A stretch of DNA of 50,818 nucleotides from Cytobacillus oceanisediminis (lineage in GTDB: Bacteria; Bacillota; Bacilli; Bacillales; Cytobacillaceae). This document shows positions 48,609 through 50,818 of this stretch, piece after piece; the stretch's first letter is position 1, and the number at the start of each line of letters is the position of its first letter. A program made the position numbers and the translations under genes. The notes under the pieces were generated by a model. The model was not told where the DNA came from, did no database searches, and saw only the letters and a list, made by a program, of their open reading frames with translations. Location: the NCBI RefSeq assembly GCF_007830235.1, contig NZ_VLKI01000009.1:1-50818 (forward strand), read 5' to 3'.

Positions 48609-49310
48609 ATGAGAATTCTTGTTGTGGAAGATAACGTAAGTGTCTGTTCAATGCTTGAGATGTTTTTTATGAAAGAAGGTTATCAGGGAGTTTTTGTCCA
48701 TGATGGCCAGGAAGGCTTCGAGCGGTTCAATAAAGAAAAATGGGATCTCATAATTGTTGACTGGATGCTTCCCATCATGGATGGAGTGACTCTTTGCCGA
48801 AAAATAAGGGAACTAAGCAAGGTGCCAATTATTATGCTCACGGCCAAGGACAGTGAATCCGACCAGGTGTTAGGGCTGGAAATGGGAGCTGATGATTATG
48901 TAACAAAGCCCTTTAGCCCACTTACGCTAATGGCAAGAATTAAAGCTGTCACAAGACGGTTTCAGGCTGAAACGGCTTCTGGTGAAGAGAGCCATTATAT
49001 TTCCAGCGAATTTTTTAAAATCAGCAAAGAATCAAGGGAGGCCTATTTTAATGGTCAGGTTCTTAACAATCTGACTCCTAAAGAGTTTGACTTACTCTTT
49101 TATTTGGTTAAACATCCGAAGCAGGTTTTTACACGGGAACAGCTGCTTGATAGTGTCTGGGGATATCAGTTTTACGGAGATGAGCGGACTGTTGATGTGC
49201 ATATAAAACGGCTCAGGAAAAAGATAGGCACGGCAGAACAGCCTTTTATCCATACGGTTTGGGGAGTTGGCTATAAATTTGATGAAACGGCAGCGGGTAA
49301 TGAAAATTAA
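48609..49310 (+). CDS. OmpR/PhoB-family response regulator
   Basis: A 233-residue response regulator. Receiver with Glu7/Asp8 and phospho-acceptor Asp51 (LIIVDWMLPIMDG), conserved Thr in MLTAKD and Lys in VTKPFSP. A winged-helix DNA-binding domain occupies the last 100 residues (LTPKEFDLLFYLVKHPKQVFTREQ, RTVDVHIKRLRKKIG). Its stop overlaps the kinase start. Target unknown; the divergent exported protein is a candidate. Confidence 0.92.
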   Translation: MRILVVEDNVSVCSMLEMFFMKEGYQGVFVHDGQEGFERFNKEKWDLIIVDWMLPIMDGVTLCRKIRELSKVPIIMLTAKDSESDQVLGLEMGADDYVTKPFSPLTLMARIKAVTRRFQAETASGEESHYISSEFFKISKESREAYFNGQVLNNLTPKEFDLLFYLVKHPKQVFTREQLLDSVWGYQFYGDERTVDVHIKRLRKKIGTAEQPFIHTVWGVGYKFDETAAGNEN

Positions 49311-50706
49311 ATATTTTTATCAGCTGCTGATCAGCCACGTCAGCATTCTAATTTTGGCGTTCCTATTATTAAGCCTGCTTTTCTCCCAGTTTGTTGAGAA
49401 TTATATTTTCGAAAATAAAGTGGATGAATTAAATTCCTATGGAGAACGGATTTTAACAGATTTAACTGTCCGGATAGAAGGAAACGAGGAATTTTTAACC
49501 GAATACAGCCAGCTGCTGGACGCAAGGAATATCAAATATATTCTCTTTGACAATAAAGGCAGGGTCTTGTACCCGGAGCTAAAGTCAGATCCGATGATTC
49601 AGCTGACAAAGGCTGAATGGGAGGAAATTTCAAAAGGGAATAGAGTATCTGTCAAGCATGATATAAAACGTTTTGATCAGGAAGTAACATTGGTTGCCCT
49701 TCCCTATATGCAGGGAGGCAGGCTCATTGGCGGGGTGCTGCTGCTATCGCCAATCACCGGCGCCATGGAAGTGGTGAGCCAGCTAAACAGATTTTTATTA
49801 TATACCATCATTATTTCCTTAACAGCAACTATTTTATTAAGCCTCGTCCTTTCCAAAAACCTGATCAAAAGGATTACAGATCTCCGGAATGCTGCCTCCA
49901 TGATCTCATCCGGGAATTATGATGTGAATGTCCCATATACATATATGGATGAAATCGGTGATCTGGCTAAGGATTTTAATGAAATGGCAGCCAAGCTAAA
50001 GGAATCAAATGAAGAAATTAAACGGCTGGAAAATAGAAGGAGAAAATTTATTGCAGACGTGTCGCATGAATTGCGGACACCCCTAACTACAATCAGCGGA
50101 TTGGCTGAAGGGATTAAGGATGGATGGATCCCGGAGAAGGAAAAAGCAAAAGGGATGGTACTGATTGATCGGGAAGCAAAAAGGCTCATTCGTCTTGTAA
50201 ATGAAAATCTTGATTATGAGAAAATCAGATCCAATCAGCTGCAGTTAAATAAAATGGATATTAATCTGATGGAAGCCTTGGAAATTGTAAAGGAGCAGCT
50301 TGAAATTCAGGCAGAGGAAAAAGGAAATAGGATTTATATAGAGGGTGATGAAGATATTTCTGTTTATGCGGATTATGACCGCCTCATCCAAATTCTCATG
50401 AACATCGTCAAGAACAGCATCCAATTTACGGAGAATGGCCGCATATTTTTAAGGGGGAACGAGAGTCCCAATGAAACAATCATTGAAATAGAAGATACAG
50501 GCATAGGCATTGATCCGCAGGAAATCGAGTCCATTTGGCTGCGGTTTTACAAAGCGGATTTGTCCAGGACCAATCATTCATTTGGTGAATTCGGCATAGG
50601 GCTTTCCATTGTTAAACAGCTCGTCCAGCTGCATGATGGAAAAATAACAGTGAGCAGTGAAAAAGGAAAGGGTACTAAATTTACGATTAGGGTTCCGAGA
50701 GCGTAA
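49300..50706 (+). CDS. Membrane sensor histidine kinase (HAMP, HisKA, HATPase_c)
   Basis: A 468-residue kinase. Membrane segment 1 (ILILAFLLLSLLFSQF), an extracytoplasmic sensor of about 130 residues, membrane segment 2 (FLLYTIIISLTATILLSLVLS), then HAMP, the His box ADVSHELRTPLTTISG, and the ATPase domain (DTGIGIDPQEIESIWLRFYKAD, GIGLSIVKQLV). The ATG is placed inside the response regulator gene's last codons (11-base overlap); longer starts would overlap more and have no better ribosome-binding site. The ligand is unknown. The remaining 112 bases of the window after it show no gene. Confidence 0.9.
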   Translation: MKIKYFYQLLISHVSILILAFLLLSLLFSQFVENYIFENKVDELNSYGERILTDLTVRIEGNEEFLTEYSQLLDARNIKYILFDNKGRVLYPELKSDPMIQLTKAEWEEISKGNRVSVKHDIKRFDQEVTLVALPYMQGGRLIGGVLLLSPITGAMEVVSQLNRFLLYTIIISLTATILLSLVLSKNLIKRITDLRNAASMISSGNYDVNVPYTYMDEIGDLAKDFNEMAAKLKESNEEIKRLENRRRKFIADVSHELRTPLTTISGLAEGIKDGWIPEKEKAKGMVLIDREAKRLIRLVNENLDYEKIRSNQLQLNKMDINLMEALEIVKEQLEIQAEEKGNRIYIEGDEDISVYADYDRLIQILMNIVKNSIQFTENGRIFLRGNESPNETIIEIEDTGIGIDPQEIESIWLRFYKADLSRTNHSFGEFGIGLSIVKQLVQLHDGKITVSSEKGKGTKFTIRVPRA

Positions 50707-50818
50707 GGGTTGGAGGGTGCAGCCAAACTATTACGCGTGCAGGGAGCCGGAAGCCGGTTTGCTCGTCCCCTTGGATTAAGAAAAGAGCAGAGAAAGGGAA
50801 CGAAAGAGCCGGATTCGT

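Noticed and set aside
50707..50818. Possible gene start or repeat at the right edge
   Set aside because: Only 112 bases with a small CCGG stem; no start, promoter or match to the dispersed repeats could be supported.

Overview
This 50.8 kb window looks like the chromosome of an AT-rich, spore-forming Bacillaceae species, probably of the Cytobacillus/Mesobacillus/Bacillus type. The evidence is strong GGAGG ribosome-binding sites, frequent TTG and GTG starts, a spoVR homologue, CcpA-type cre sites, a sigma-B-like promoter, and a block of genes (yhcT, yhcU, yhcX, pgcA, yhcY, yhcZ, azr/yhdA, yhdB, yhdC, spoVR) that recalls the B. subtilis yhc-yhd region. No rRNA, tRNA, IS transposase, prophage or CRISPR array was seen.

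Layout. 0.1-2.5 kb: NCS2 purine permease and a HAD phosphatase. 2.7-7.8 kb: a gluconate module (divergent RpiR regulator, short 6-phosphogluconate dehydrogenase, GntP, GntK) with cre sites and palindromic operator candidates. 7.8-13.4 kb: FusB-like EF-G-binding protein, a CD3324-type small protein, HelD, an aldo/keto reductase, and a GlsB-type stress membrane protein with a sigma-B-like promoter. 13.8-26.8 kb: the yhc-yhd-like core with an inserted thioredoxin/BdbC disulfide pair and two short-chain dehydrogenase-like genes. 27-28.4 kb: an RsbR-type STAS protein and a protein with three internal repeats.

28.5-34.8 kb is an arsenic island. A leftward unit holds an ArsR regulator, a 52-residue Cys-tailed mini-protein and a DUF318 permease. 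A rightward unit holds a second ArsR, ArsB, ArsC, ArsD, ArsA and a HesB-like gene. The HesB-like gene has an in-frame TGA exactly where the family has its conserved Cys, followed by a SECIS-like hairpin, so it is a candidate selenoprotein. 35.1-41.4 kb is a reactive-sulfur (persulfide) island: a CstR-type sensor, rhodaneses, two rhodanese-metallo-beta-lactamase fusions, DsrE, TusA-rhodanese, TusA and TauE/SafE, with four CstR-like operators in the promoters. 41.5-50.7 kb holds DUF202, YitT, exported proteins, YihY, CzcD with its CzrA-type repressor, and a two-component system.

The most unusual signals are three. (1) The UGA-containing HesB gene ends an ars operon. (2) ATCAA-N6-TTGAT operators occur at two loci 15 kb apart with the same architecture (operator, promoter, operator, then a tandem operator pair, then a Cys-tailed mini-protein). 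The second locus lacks the regulator gene and carries an extra 41-residue protein with three CC pairs. (3) A family of dispersed intergenic repeats (six copies, three of them visibly rearranged or shortened) shares outer inverted ends and an internal direct repeat. A 360-base array of CGCG-TAAA units also fills the 41.9-42.2 kb gap.
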